From Apostichopus japonicus (taxonomy: Eukaryota > Echinodermata > Holothuroidea > Aspidochirotida > Stichopodidae): a stretch of 64,000 nucleotides of DNA. The position numbers and the translations under genes are program-made. Of this stretch, positions 1 through 12,669 are shown one piece after another; within the stretch, counting starts at the first letter, position 1; the number at the start of each line of letters is the position of its first letter. Where the stretch lies: NCBI RefSeq assembly GCF_037975245.1, contig NC_092582.1, positions 11,944,001-12,008,000 on the forward strand, given 5' to 3'. Below the pieces are notes generated by a model. The model was given only the letters and a program-made list of their open reading frames with translations, was not told the origin of the DNA and did not search any database.

Positions 1-3000
1 TTACAGCTCCCCATGTAGGCACTCGCTGTAAAAGATCGGCAAAAGACGTCATCACCGGGGACTCGAACCACCGATGCAAAAGAGAGCCTCGCTCATCAGC
101 TCGTACAGTGCGCCAAGCCATCGCGCCACTGTATGGACTGAGATATTAGGTGGATTAACTAATACTTACAGCTCCCCATGTAGGCACTCGCTGTAAAAGA
201 TCGGCAAAAGACGTCATCACCGGGGACTCGAACCACCGATGCAAAAGAGAGCCTCGCTCATCAGCTCGTACAGTGCGCCAAGCCATCGCGCCACTGTATG
301 GACTGAGATATTAGGTGGATTAACTAATACTTACAGCTCCCCATGTAGGCACTCGCTGTAAAAGATCGGCAAAAGACGTCATCACCGGGGACTCGAACCA
401 CCGATGCAAAAGAGAGCCTCGCTCATCAGCTCGTACAGTGCGCCAAGCCATCGCGCCACTGTATGGACTGAGATATTAGGTGGATTAACTAATACTTACA
501 GCTCCCCATGTAGGCACTCGCTGTAAAAGATCGGCAAAAGACGTCATCACCGGGGACTCGAACCACCGATGCAAAAGAGAGCCTCGCTCATCAGCTCGTA
601 CAGTGCGCCAAGCCATCGCGCCACTGTATGGACTGAGATATTAGGTGGATTAACTAATACTTACAGCTCCCCATGTAGGCACACGCTGTAAAAGATCGGC
701 AAAAGACGTCATCACCGGGGACTCGAACCACCGATGCAAAAGAGAGCCTCGCTCATCAGCTCGTACAGTGCGCCAAGCCATCGCGCCACTGTATGGACTG
801 AGATATTAGGTGGATTAACTAATACTTACAGCTCCCCATGTAGGCACTCGCTGTAAAAGATCGGCAAAAGACGTCATCACCGGGGACTCGAACCACCGAT
901 GCAAAAGAGAGCCTCGCTCATCAGCTCGTACAGTGCGCCAAGCCATCGCGCCACTGTATGGACTGAGATATTAGGTGGATTAACTAATACTTACAGCTCC
1001 CCATGTAGGCACTCGCTGTAAAAGATCGGCAAAAGACGTCATCACCGGGGACTCGAACCACCGATGCAAAAGAGAGCCTCGCTCATCAGCTCGTACAGTG
1101 CGCCAAGCCATCGCGCCACTGTATGGACTGAGATATTAGGTGGATTAACTAATACTTACAGCTCCCCATGTAGGCACTCGCTGTAAAAGATCGGCAAAAG
1201 ACGTCATCACCGGGGACTCGAACCACCGATGCAAAAGAGAGCCTCGCTCATCAGCTCGTACAGTGCGCCAAGCCATCGCGCCACTGTATGGACTGAGATG
1301 TTAGGTGGATTAACTAATACTTACAGCTCCCCATGTAGGCACTCGCTGTAAAAGATCGGCAAAAGACGTCATCACCGGGGACTCGAACCACCGATGCAAA
1401 AGAGAGCCTCGCTCATCAGCTCGTACAGTGCGCCAAGCCATCGCGCCACTGTATGGACTGAGATGTTAGGTGGATTAACTAATACTTACAGCTCCCCATG
1501 TAGGCACTCGCTGTAAAAGATCGGCAAAAGACGTCATCACCGGGGACTCGAACCACCGATGCAAAAGAGAGCCTCGCTCATCAGCTCGTACAGTGCGCCA
1601 AGCCATCGCGCCACTGTATGGACTGAGATGTTAGGTGGATTAACTAATACTTACAGCTCCCCATGTAGGCACTCGCTGTAAAAGATCGGCAAAAGACGTC
1701 ATCACCGGGGACTCGAACCACCGATGCAAAAGAGAGCCTCGCTCATCAGCTCGTACAGTGCGCCAAGCCATCGCGCCACTGTATGGACTGAGATGTTAGG
1801 TGGATTAACTAATACTTACAGCTCCCCATGTAGGCACTCGCTGTAAAAGATCGGCAAAAGACGTCATCACCGGGGACTCGAACCACCGATGCAAAAGAGA
1901 GCCTCGCTCATCAGCTCGTACAGTGCGCCAAGCCATCGCGCCACTGTATGGACTGAGATGTTAGGTGGATTAACTAATACTTACAGCTCCCCATGTAGGC
2001 ACTCGCTGTAAAAGATCGGCAAAAGACGTCATCACCGGGGACTCGAACCACCGATGCAAAAGAGAGCCTCGCTCATCAGCTCGTACAGTGCGCCAAGCCA
2101 TCGCGCCACTGTATGGACTGAGATGTTAGGTGGATTAACTAATACTTACAGCTCCCCATGTAGGCACTCGCTGTAAAAGATCGGCAAAAGACGTCATCAC
2201 CGGGGACTCGAACCACCGATGCAAAAGAGAGCCTCGCTCATCAGCTCGTACAGTGCGCCAAGCCATCGCGCCACTGTATGGACTGAGATGTTAGGTGGAT
2301 TAACTAATACTTACAGCTCCCCATGTAGGCACTCGCTGTAAAAGATCGGCAAAAGACGTCATCACCGGGGACTCGAACCACCGATGCAAAAGAGAGCCTC
2401 GCTCATCAGCTCGTACAGTGCGCCAAGCCATCGCGCCACTGTATGGACTGAGATGTTAGGTGGATTAACTAATACTTACAGCTCCCCATGTAGGCACTCG
2501 CTGTAAAAGATCGGCAAAAGACGTCATCACCGGGGACTCGAACCACCGATGCAAAAGAGAGCCTCGCTCATCAGCTCGTACAGTGCGCCAAGCCATCGCG
2601 CCACTGTATGGACTGAGATGTTAGGTGGATTAACTAATACTTACAGCTCCCCATGTAGGCACTCGCTGTAAAAGATCGGCAAAAGACGTCATCACCGGGG
2701 ACTCGAACCACCGATGCAAAAGAGAGCCTCGCTCATCAGCTCGTACAGTGCGCCAAGCCATCGCGCCACTGTATGGACTGAGATGTTAGGTGGATTAACT
2801 AATACTTACAGCTCCCCATGTAGGCACTCGCTGTAAAAGATCGGCAAAAGACGTCATCACCGGGGACTCGAACCACCGATGCAAAAGAGAGCCTCGCTCA
2901 TCAGCTCGTACAGTGCGCCAAGCCATCGCGCCACTGTATGGACTGAGATGTTAGGTGGATTAACTAATACTTACAGCTCCCCATGTAGGCACTCGCTGTA

Positions 3001-6000
3001 AAAGATCGGCAAAAGACGTCATCACCGGGGACTCGAACCACCGATGCAAAAGAGAGCCTCGCTCATCAGCTCGTACAGTGCGCCAAGCCATCGCGCCACT
3101 GTATGGACTGAGATGTTAGGTGGATTAACTAATACTTACAGCTCCCCATGTAGGCACTCGCTGTAAAAGATCGGCAAAAGACGTCATCACCGGGGACTCG
3201 AACCACCGATGCAAAAGAGAGCCTCGCTCATCAGCTCGTACAGTGCGCCAAGCCATCGCGCCACTGTATGGACTGAGATGTTAGGTGGATTAACTAATAC
3301 TTACAGCTCCCCATGTAGGCACTCGCTGTAAAAGATCGGCAAAAGACGTCATCACCGGGGACTCGAACCACCGATGCAAAAGAGAGCCTCGCTCATCAGC
3401 TCGTACAGTGCGCCAAGCCATCGCGCCACTGTATGGACTGAGATGTTAGGTGGATTAACTAATACTTACAGCTCCCCATGTAGGCACTCGCTGTAAAAGA
3501 TCGGCAAAAGACGTCATCACCGGGGACTCGAACCACCGATGCAAAAGAGAGCCTCGCTCATCAGCTCGTACAGTGCGCCAAGCCATCGCGCCACTGTATG
3601 GACTGAGATGTTAGGTGGATTAACTAATACTTACAGCTCCCCATGTAGGCACTCGCTGTAAAAGATCGGCAAAAGACGTCATCACCGGGGACTCGAACCA
3701 CCGATGCAAAAGAGAGCCTCGCTCATCAGCTCGTACAGTGCGCCAAGCCATCGCGCCACTGTATGGACTGAGATGTTAGGTGGATTAACTAATACTTACA
3801 GCTCCCCATGTAGGCACTCGCTGTAAAAGATCGGCAAAAGACGTCATCACCGGGGACTCGAACCACCGATGCAAAAGAGAGCCTCGCTCATCAGCTCGTA
3901 CAGTGCGCCAAGCCATCGCGCCACTGTATGGACTGAGATGTTAGGTGGATTAACTAATACTTACAGCTCCCCATGTAGGCACTCGCTGTAAAAGATCGGC
4001 AAAAGACGTCATCACCGGGGACTCGAACCACCGATGCAAAAGAGAGCCTCGCTCATCAGCTCGTACAGTGCGCCAAGCCATCGCGCCACTGTATGGACTG
4101 AGATGTTAGGTGGATTAACTAATACTTACAGCTCCCCATGTAGGCACTCGCTGTAAAAGATCGGCAAAAGACGTCATCACCGGGGACTCGAACCACCGAT
4201 GCAAAAGAGAGCCTCGCTCATCAGCTCGTACAGTGCGCCAAGCCATCGCGCCACTGTATGGACTGAGATGTTAGGTGGATTAACTAATACTTACAGCTCC
4301 CCATGTAGGCACTCGCTGTAAAAGATCGGCAAAAGACGTCATCACCGGGGACTCGAACCACCGATGCAAAAGAGAGCCTCGCTCATCAGCTCGTACAGTG
4401 CGCCAAGCCATCGCGCCACTGTATGGACTGAGATGTTAGGTGGATTAACTAATACTTACAGCTCCCCATGTAGGCACTCGCTGTAAAAGATCGGCAAAAG
4501 ACGTCATCACCGGGGACTCGAACCACCGATGCAAAAGAGAGCCTCGCTCATCAGCTCGTACAGTGCGCCAAGCCATCGCGCCACTGTATGGACTGAGATG
4601 TTAGGTGGATTAACTAATACTTACAGCTCCCCACGTAGGCACTCGCTGTAAAAGATCGGCAAAAGACGTCATCACCGGGGACTCGAACCACCGATGCAAA
4701 AGAGAGCCTCGCTCATCAGCTCGTACAGTGCGCCAAGCCATCGCGCCACTGTATGGACTGAGATGTTAGGTGGATTAACTAATACTTACAGCTCCCCACG
4801 TAGGCACTCGCTGTAAAAGATCGGCAAAAGACGTCATCACCGGGGACTCGAACCACCGATGCAAAAGAGAGCCTCGCTCATCAGCTCGTACAGTGCGCCA
4901 AGCCATCGCGCCACTGTATGGACTGAGATGTTAGGTGGATTAACTAATACTTACAGCTCCCCACGTAGGCACTCGCTGTAAAAGATCGGCAAAAGACGTC
5001 ATCACCGGGGACTCGAACCACCGATGCAAAAGAGAGCCTCGCTCATCAGCTCGTACAGTGCGCCAAGCCATCGCGCCACTGTATGGACTGAGATGTTAGG
5101 TGGATTAACTAATACTTACAGCTCCCCATGTAGGCACTCGCTGTAAAAGATCGGCAAAAGACGTCATCACCGGGGACTCGAACCACCGATGCAAAAGAGA
5201 GCCTCGCTCATCAGCTCGTACAGTGCGCCAAGCCATCGCGCCACTGTATGGACTGAGATGTTAGGTGGATTAACTAATACTTACAGCTCTCCATGTAGGC
5301 ACTCGCTGTAAAAGATCGGCAAAAGACGTCATCACCGGGGACTCGAACCACCGATGCAAAAGAGAGCCTCGCTCATCAGCTCGTACAGTGCGCCAAGCCA
5401 TCGCGCCACTGTATGGACTGAGATGTTAGGTGGATTAACTAATACTTACAGCTCCCCACGTAGGCACTCGCTGTAAAAGATCGGCAAAAGACGTCATCAC
5501 CGGGGACTCGAACCACCGATGCAAAAGAGAGCCTCGCTCATCAGCTCGTACAGTGCGCCAAGCCATCGCGCCACTGTATGGACTGAGATGTTAGGTGGAT
5601 TAACTAATACTTACAGCTCCCCACGTAGGCACTCGCTGTAAAAGATCGGCAAAAGACGTCATCACCGGGGACTCGAACCACCGATGCAAAAGAGAGCCTC
5701 GCTCATCAGCTCGTACAGTGCGCCAAGCCATCGCGCCACTGTATGGACTGAGATGTTAGGTGGATTAACTAATACTTACAGCTCCCCACGTAGGCACTCG
5801 CTGTAAAAGATCGGCAAAAGACGTCATCACCGGGGACTCGAACCACCGATGCAAAAGAGAGCCTCGCTCATCAGCTCGTACAGTGCGCCAAGCCATCGCG
5901 CCACTGTATGGACTGAGATGTTAGGTGGATTAACTAATACTTACAGCTCCCCACGTAGGCACTCGCTGTAAAAGATCGGCAAAAGACGTCATCACCGGGG

Positions 6001-8580
6001 ACTCGAACCACCGATGCAAAAGAGAGCCTCGCTCATCAGCTCGTACAGTGCGCCAAGCCATCGCGCCACTGTATGGACTGAGATGTTAGGTGGATTAACT
6101 AATACTTACAGCTCCCCACGTAGGCACTCGCTGTAAAAGATCGGCAAAAGACGTCATCACCGGGGACTCGAACCACCGATGCAAAAGAGAGCCTCGCTCA
6201 TCAGCTCGTACAGTGCGCCAAGCCATCGCGCCACTGTATGGACTGAGATGTTAGGTGGATTAACTAATACTTACAGCTCCCCACGTAGGCACTCGCTGTA
6301 AAAGATCGGCAAAAGACGTCATCACCGGGGACTCGAACCACCGATGCAAAAGAGAGCCTCGCTCATCAGCTCGTACAGTGCGCCAAGCCATCGCGCCACT
6401 GTATGGACTGAGATGTTAGGTGGATTAACTAATACTTACAGCTCCCCACGTAGGCACTCGCTGTAAAAGATCGGCAAAAGACGTCATCACCGGGGACTCG
6501 AACCACCGATGCAAAAGAGAGCCTCGCTCATCAGCTCGTACAGTGCGCCAAGCCATCGCGCCACTGTATGGACTGAGATGTTAGGTGGATTAACTAATAC
6601 TTACAGCTCCCCATGTAGGCACTCGCTCTAAAAGATCGGCAAAAGACGTCATCACCGGGGACTCGAACCACCGATGCAAAAGAGAGCCTCGCTCATCAGC
6701 TCGTACAGTGCGCCAAGCCATCGCGCCACTGTATGGACTGAGATGTTAGGTGGATTAACTAATACTTACAGCTCCCCACGTAGGCACTCGCTCTAAAAGA
6801 TCGGCAAAAGACGTCATCACCGGGGACTCGAACCACCGATGCAAAAGAGAGCCTCGCTCATCAGCTCGTACAGTGCGCCAAGCCATCGCGCCACTGTATG
6901 GACTGAGATGTTAGGTGGATTAACTAATACTTACAGCTCCCCACGTAGGCACCCGCTGTAAAAGATCGGCAAAAGACGTCATCACCGGGGACTCGAACCA
7001 CCGATGCAAAAGAGAGCCTCGCTCATCAGCTCCTACAGTGCGCCACGCCATCGCGCCACTGTATGGACTGAGATATTCGGTGGATTAACTAATACTTACA
7101 GCTCCCCATGTAGGCACCCGCTGTAAAAGATCGGCAAAAGACGTCATCACCGGGGACTCGAACCACCGATGCAAAAGAGAGCCTCGCTCATCAGCTCCTA
7201 CAGTGCGCCACGCCATCGCGCCACTGTATGGACTGAGATATTCGGTGGATTAACTAATACTTACAGCTCCCCATGTAGGCACCCGCTGTAAAAGATCGGC
7301 AAAAGACGTCATCACCGGGGACTCGAACCACCGATGCAAAAGAGAGCCTCGCTCATCAGCTCCTACAGTGCGCCACGCCATCGCGCCACTGTATGGACTG
7401 AGATATTCGGTGGATTAACTAATACTTACAGCTCCCCATGTAGGCACCCGCTGTAAAAGATCGGCAAAAGACGTCATCACCGGGGACTCGAACCACCGAT
7501 GCAAAAGAGAGCCTCGCTCATCAGCTCCTACAGTGCGCCACGCCATCGCGCCACTGTATGGACTGAGATATTCGGTGGATTAACTAATACTTACAGCTCC
7601 CCATGTAGGCACCCGCTGTAAAAGATCGGCAAAAGACGTCATCACCGGGGACTCGAACCACCGATGCAAAAGAGAGCCTCGCTCATCAGCTCCTACAGTG
7701 CGCCACGCCATCGCGCCACTGTATGGACTGAGATATTCGGTGGATTAACTAATACTTACAGCTCCCCATGTAGGCACCCGCTGTAAAAGATCGGCAAAAG
7801 ACGTCATCACCGCGGACTCGAACCACCGATGCAAAAGAGAGCCTCGCTCGTCAGCTCGTACAGTGCGCCACGCCATCGCGCCACTGTATGGACTGAGATA
7901 TTAGGTGGATTAACTAATACTTTCAGCTCCCCATGTAGGCACCCGCTGTAAAAGATCGGCAAAAGACGTCATCACCGCGGACTCGAACCACCGATGCAAA
8001 AGAGAGCCTCGCTCGTCAGCTCGTACAGTGCGCCACGCCATCGCGCCACTGTATGGACTGAGATATTAGGTGGATTAACTAATACTTACAGCTCCCCATG
8101 TAGGCCCCCGCTGTAAAAGATCGGCAAAAGACGTCATCACCGCGGACTCGAACCACCGATGCAAAAGAGAGCCTCGCTCGTCAGCTCGTACAGTGCGCCA
8201 CGCCATCGCGCCACTGTATGGACTGAGATATTAGGTGGATTAACTAATACTTTCAGCTCCCCATGTAGGCACCCGCTGTAAAAGATCGGCAAAAGACGTC
8301 ATCACCGGGGACTCGAACCACCGATGCAAAAGAGAGCCTCGCTCGTCAGCTCGTACAGTGCGCCACGCCATCGCGCCACTGTATGGACTGAGATATTAGG
8401 TGGATTAACTAATACTTTCAGCTCCCCATGTAGGCACCCGCTGTAAAAGATCGGCAAAAGACGTCATCACCGGGGACTCGAACCACCGATGCAAAAGAGG
8501 GCCTCGCTCGTCAGCTCGTACAGTGCGCCAAGCCATCGCGCCACTGTGTGGACTGAGATATTAGGTCGATTAACTAATAC
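1..8580. repeat. 165-bp satellite array, 52 head-to-tail copies
   Basis: Every 660 bases the text returns to the same phase, which gives a 165-bp period and exactly 52 complete units. Length does not vary between units; all differences are point substitutions. The array begins at base 1, so it continues outside the window. It ends abruptly at 8580, in the middle of a LINE ORF. Units near the left edge are almost identical, while those from about 6931 to 8580 diverge stepwise, the usual pattern at a satellite edge. A unit of about 165 bp is close to nucleosome-repeat length, so a heterochromatic or centromeric role is possible but not shown. No protein frame stays open through the unit. Confidence 0.98.
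30..128 (-). promoter_or_regulatory. tRNA-like RNA polymerase III boxes in each satellite unit (first unit given)
   Basis: On the minus strand the unit contains GGTTCGAGTCC (59-69), a perfect match to the tRNA B-box consensus. About 59 bases upstream is TGGCGCGATGG (118-128), two changes from the A-box consensus TGGCNNAGTGG. T runs at 41-44 and 30-33 lie just downstream and could act as terminators. The spacing is like that of long-variable-arm (Leu/Ser-type) tRNAs. I could not fold a clean cloverleaf, so I read this as a tRNA-derived SINE-like sequence caught in a satellite rather than a working tRNA gene. The boxes recur in essentially all 52 units. Confidence 0.55.
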
Positions 8581-8589
8581 TTAAGTTTA

Positions 8590-8679
8590 TTAAAACTAAA
8601 TGATATTATAAGAGTCCAGCTTGCAACATTTGCATATAAAGCATGGAATGGATTGCTACCCGAGGCTTTTAAAGATTTT
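8590..8679 (+). pseudogene. LINE-A ORF2 fragment at the satellite edge
   Basis: This is a 30-codon open stretch containing the motif YKAWNGLLPEAFKDF, which also occurs near the C-terminus of the other LINE-A copies in the window (for example 35.9 kb and 17.47 kb). Its left end is the satellite boundary. Its right end runs directly into an oppositely oriented LINE-A tail, so it is a remnant cut on both sides. Confidence 0.75.
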
Positions 8680-9330
8680 ATTTATTTATTTAATTCATTT
8701 ATTTGTTTTTCCACAGAAGTACAAAGCGGAGGGAAGTCTTCCATAAAGCTTAAAAGCTTAACAAAGTGGAAGACTCCCTAAAGAAAAAAAAAATAATTAA
8801 TAAATACAAATTGAATGTTTGTTACATTATGTACAGAAACTGCTGAAGTAAATAACTCATTTACATAATTTAATATGATGATATCAATTCTTTTTTTAAA
8901 CATTTCTTAAACGAATTCTTTGTAGCCTTAGATTTAACGGTATTGCTTAACTTAGTTGCACGGTTGCGAAAGCTGCGTGTACCTAATTTCGTATGATAGA
9001 AGTTGCAATGAGCATTTTGTCTATTTCGGGTATTATAATTGTATAATTCTACATTAATTGTATAGAAATTATGAAAGGAACCCGGAAGTAGCCCATGCCA
9101 TGCTTTATACGTAAATACAGCAAGTTGTAGCCTTATAATATCATTTAATTTCAGCAGGTTTTGACCTTTAAACAATGGACTAGTATGCTGACGAAATGCA
9201 GCATGTGTTATGTTACGTATTGCGCCTTTTTGTAGTTTATTGAGACGGTCAAGACAAGTTATGTTAGCACCAGACCAAATAATAGAACAGTAGGACAGAT
9301 GAGGTAGAATGAGCGTATTATAAATCATTC
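8680..9330 (-). pseudogene. LINE-A 3-prime fragment: ORF2 C-terminus plus tail
   Basis: The minus-strand frame 8870-9328 encodes 152 residues of a Jockey/CR1-superfamily ORF2 C-terminus: HLSYCSIIWSG, HTSPLFKGQNLLKLNDII and a closing run ending KKELISSY. The catalytic part of the reverse transcriptase is absent, so the copy is 5-prime truncated. Downstream on its own strand (8690-8865) is the family's 3-prime tail, with the SHARED hairpin (AGTCTTCC / GGAAGACT arms) and an A-rich end. It is non-functional. Confidence 0.85.
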
Positions 9331-9394
9331 TTAGAATGTGTGTAGTTAGAACTTTTTAGAACTTCTTAGAACTTCTTAGAACTTTTATATATAG
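9331..9394. repeat. Short tandem repeat of about 10 bp
   Basis: The words TAGAACTTCT/TAGAACTTTT are repeated about four times between two oppositely oriented LINE-A fragments. It looks like simple replication slippage at a junction. Confidence 0.7.
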
Positions 9395-9860
9395 TAATAG
9401 ACTAATCCACAACCATCAAACACGCCATTGTAATAACGCCCATGTTTTATTCCAACGAAGTACTTTAAGTTCTTTTAACCCTCGTATTCGTGCTATAAAA
9501 ACATGGAATAATCTCCAGGATAATGTTAAGAATAAGCCTTCTTACTCTGTATTCAAAGGGAATCTCCAAACTGTAATTATTTCTCACTATTGATGGATTT
9601 ATTCTTGTGTGTTTGCGATTAAGATCATTATAAAGATTGTTAGGATTGCTTATTAACATTATTAATTTCAAGTAGAGTCAATTCGATTATTTCATCATTG
9701 TAGATGCTACAATTAACATTTCTTTTTCTATTCTTAAGTTTTTCTTTCTTTTTTTCTTTTTGGGGAGTCTCCTACTTTGTTAAGCCTTACAGGCTTTATA
9801 GGAGACTTCCCGTCACACTGTAAATTGTGATGAAACAAATAAATATACAAATACAGAAGA
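9395..9860 (+). pseudogene. LINE-A 3-prime fragment, plus strand
   Basis: From about 9404 a frame reads a LINE-A ORF2 C-terminus (TRHCNNAHV, then RIRAIKTWNNLQ, closing ISHY) with a stop at about 9594. It aligns by eye with the end of the neighbouring minus-strand copy. The 3-prime tail follows, with the family hairpin at about 9763-9810 (GGAGTCTCCTAC / ATAGGAGACTTCC) and an AAATAAATA end. It is truncated on the 5-prime side and has no enzyme domain. Confidence 0.8.
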
Positions 9861-9870
9861 AAATATATCA

Positions 9871-12086
9871 CCTAACCAGTCAGAGGGGAAGGCGTGGAGA
9901 ATGACATCGATATAATTCTGAACATCGGTTACTGTAAGGGGACTATCAGGATTAGCAAGCTCAATGCACTCATGCACGGCCTTGGCTGGCAAAGAAGTGG
10001 GTATAATCTCATACATCAGAACACTTCAGAAACGATACCACCTTTAATGAAGTGACGATTAAAAAGTGTTTGACTATCATTGTCAACAATCAGGGTATTA
10101 CTAAAGATAGGTTGATTGAGGATGTCTTCTCTGGTCTCTGGTAGCCAGAAACGGCCTTGAATTAGCCGATCCCATGCTAACATGAGTTCACAGTAATACG
10201 GGCTTAGCTTATGAACAGACTTGCGGTTAGGAGTAATTTGAAAGATACCACGCCCAAGGCTCATATCTTCATACATATTCAAAAAATACAACATTAATTT
10301 TTGTAATTTAATATTAATGTTATTGCTTAATATTTTACTACAAAATTTAATTCTGAGAGCATCTCTTGTTAATTCAATGTCGCTCAAACTGAATCCCCCT
10401 CTGTCGATTGGTAAAAGCAAGTTAAGATACTTAATAGAAGGTTTTTTACCTCTCCAGATAAAATCGACTACACTCAGACGTAATGTGGTGATAACCCAAT
10501 CAGGGACTGGTAAAACAGTGGTCAAATATACTAAGCGAGTTACGATGAGCGAATTTATAATGAGAGATTTACCCTTAAAAGATAATTTTCTACCTTTCCA
10601 GGTATTTAGTAATTTACGGCAGGAGGTAACTTTTTTCTCCCAATTTTCTTTTACGATTGATTTTTTATCGTTACCAATAGCAACACCTAATACTGTAATG
10701 AAATCTTTCCTCACAGGGAAGTCGAAATTGCTGGGATTAACATGGCTGCACCCAATGCTAAGTAATTCAGTTTTATCAATATTACAACTAGAGCCAGAAG
10801 CACGTTCATACAATTTAATGATGTTAAAAATAGAATAAATACTTGTGATACTAGACACGAAAAAGGTAGTGTCGTCCGCATGCTGAAAAATTTTGGCTTC
10901 GACTTCACAAAATTTAATACCATGAATATATGGGCAATTAATTATAGCTTCAAGAAACGGTTCGGCACAGAGAACATAGAGCATGGCTGAGAGTGGGCAG
11001 CCCTGCCGAATTCCCCTTTTGACAGGGAAGGGATCGGATATATAACCATATTGTGCTTGATTCGGCCCTCGATATTGGTATAAAACAGTTTGATCCATTT
11101 TAGGAGCTTAGGGCCAAAACCCAATTTTTCAGCGACTTCGAAGAGGTAGTTATGGTCAACTCTGTCAAAGGCTTTATATTGGTCTATTTTAAGAATAAAA
11201 CCTGGTTTATTATATGAATTTACAAACTCAATTACATTTTGCCTAGTAAGCACGTTTTCAGAAATATCTCTTCCTAGAATACAACAAGTTTGATCTTCTG
11301 AAATAATATTCTTACTGATACTTGTGATACGTTTGGCGAGAGCTTTGGCAATCACTTTGTAATCGACATTTAAGAGGCTTATTGGCCTCCAATTATTTAA
11401 ACTACGAAGATCTCCTTTCTTGGGTATAAGGGTAAGTATACTTATTTTCATGGATTCACAGAGTTCGTTGTCATGGAATGATGTCTCAATGAGTCTAGTA
11501 AAAATATCGATAAAATCCCGCCAAAACACTTTGTAAAATTCAGCAGTTAGTCCATCTAGTCCTGGACTTATCGGTCCATTCGGTTTGGTTCCATTGCTAA
11601 CAGAGTGGCTTTCAACTCATCTAATGAAATATTTGCTTCACATGCTTCAACGTCCATTGGCGAGAGAAATCTTCTGAGTTCACAAAGTATCTGATTCCGC
11701 GATTCGTTGTCGGTTTCTCCGGCTTGGTAGAGGTTTGTATAAAACTTTACTTGTTCTTACATAATTTCGTGTTGATCGGTGATGATTAAGCTCTGGTCAG
11801 TTAGTAGTTGTTTCATTACCTTCTTTGTTTGCCTTGATTTTTCAAGATTAAAGAAAAACTTTGTTGATTTTTCACCCTCCTCGTGCCATTGAATTTTAGA
11901 CCTGAGGAAGGTTCCTTGTAATTCTCTTACTGAAAGTTGGTTCGACTCATCTTCTAGGTTTTTAAAATGGGTACAGTCGTAATCGGAGAAATTTTGAGCT
12001 TTGTATTTCTCGTAGTCAATTTGTTTTGTTGTGTAATTGTATTGATTGTATAATTGAGGATTAGCTTCAGTTTTTAAAGTTACCAT
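9871..12086 (-). pseudogene. L1/Tx1-like LINE ORF2, 5-prime truncated and frameshifted
   Basis: Minus-strand frames 11757-12086, 10942-11529, 10016-11098 and 9813-10016 join in order into one ORF2. The first has the linker seen before L1-type reverse transcriptases (WHEEGEKSTKFFFNLE). The second has fingers and palm (LIPKKGDLRSLNNWRPISLL, ILKIDQYKAFDRVDH). The third has RGIRQGCPLSAMLYVLC and the catalytic box as QHADDTTFF, where YADD is usual. The last resembles the L1/Tx1 C-terminal segment. At least three frame breaks separate them and no endonuclease precedes them, so this is a dead, truncated copy. It is a different clade from the LINE-A copies that flank it. Confidence 0.87.
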
Positions 12087-12660
12087 ATGCGATTGAACAC
12101 CACGAACTTCTCCGAGGGAAAATTATGTGATAATAATCCTGCATGAGAATGCATTAAATGGGAGGGAAAGTAATCCCTTCGTTCGTGAAATGTCTCAGTA
12201 GAATCTCAATCAAACTTCAAGCTATGGTCTCGTTTAATTTAACGATTCTACTTCCCCATTACACTTCACTACGGAACTACTTGAGATTTCAAAGCAGTGT
12301 TCAAGCGAATACGAACAGAAAGATTACAAACGAACACAAATTCAAAGTTTGTATCTTTTTTAATTTGCTTGCTGAGCAACAGAAACATTTCTTTTCTTTT
12401 TAAACAAGAACTGATATAATTTCATTACCACTTGGTACAAAGGATAACATAACATTTTTACTTTCCATACTTTGGAAATCAAAAAAAAAAATTCTCAGTC
12501 ATGTGAATAAAATCTATCATGATAGCATCCTCTTTGAGGAATATTCAAAACATTGTTACATCACTTCTACATCTTCAAGTATGTATATCAACTCATACCT
12601 ATACATAACCCATCTGTAAAATAATACCACACTTTTTATGTAATACATATAGTAAAACTA
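12087..12660. other. Unassigned stretch between two retroelements
   Basis: AT-rich DNA without a convincing frame. It may include terminal sequence of the DIRS element to its right, but I found no inverted terminal repeat. Confidence 0.4.
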
Positions 12661-12669
12661 TTTTTACAC

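Noticed and set aside
59-128. A functional tRNA gene in each satellite unit
   Set aside because: The B box is perfect, but acceptor and T stems do not pair well and no clean anticodon arm forms; reported as tRNA-like only.
1-8580. CRISPR array
   Set aside because: The whole 165-bp unit is repeated with no unique spacers, and the genome is eukaryotic.
9465-9671. 68-codon minus-strand frame
   Set aside because: It is antisense to the plus-strand LINE-A fragment, whose own frame matches other copies.
10317-10838. 173-codon plus-strand frame
   Set aside because: It is antisense to the L1/Tx1-like reverse transcriptase on the minus strand and has no motif of its own.
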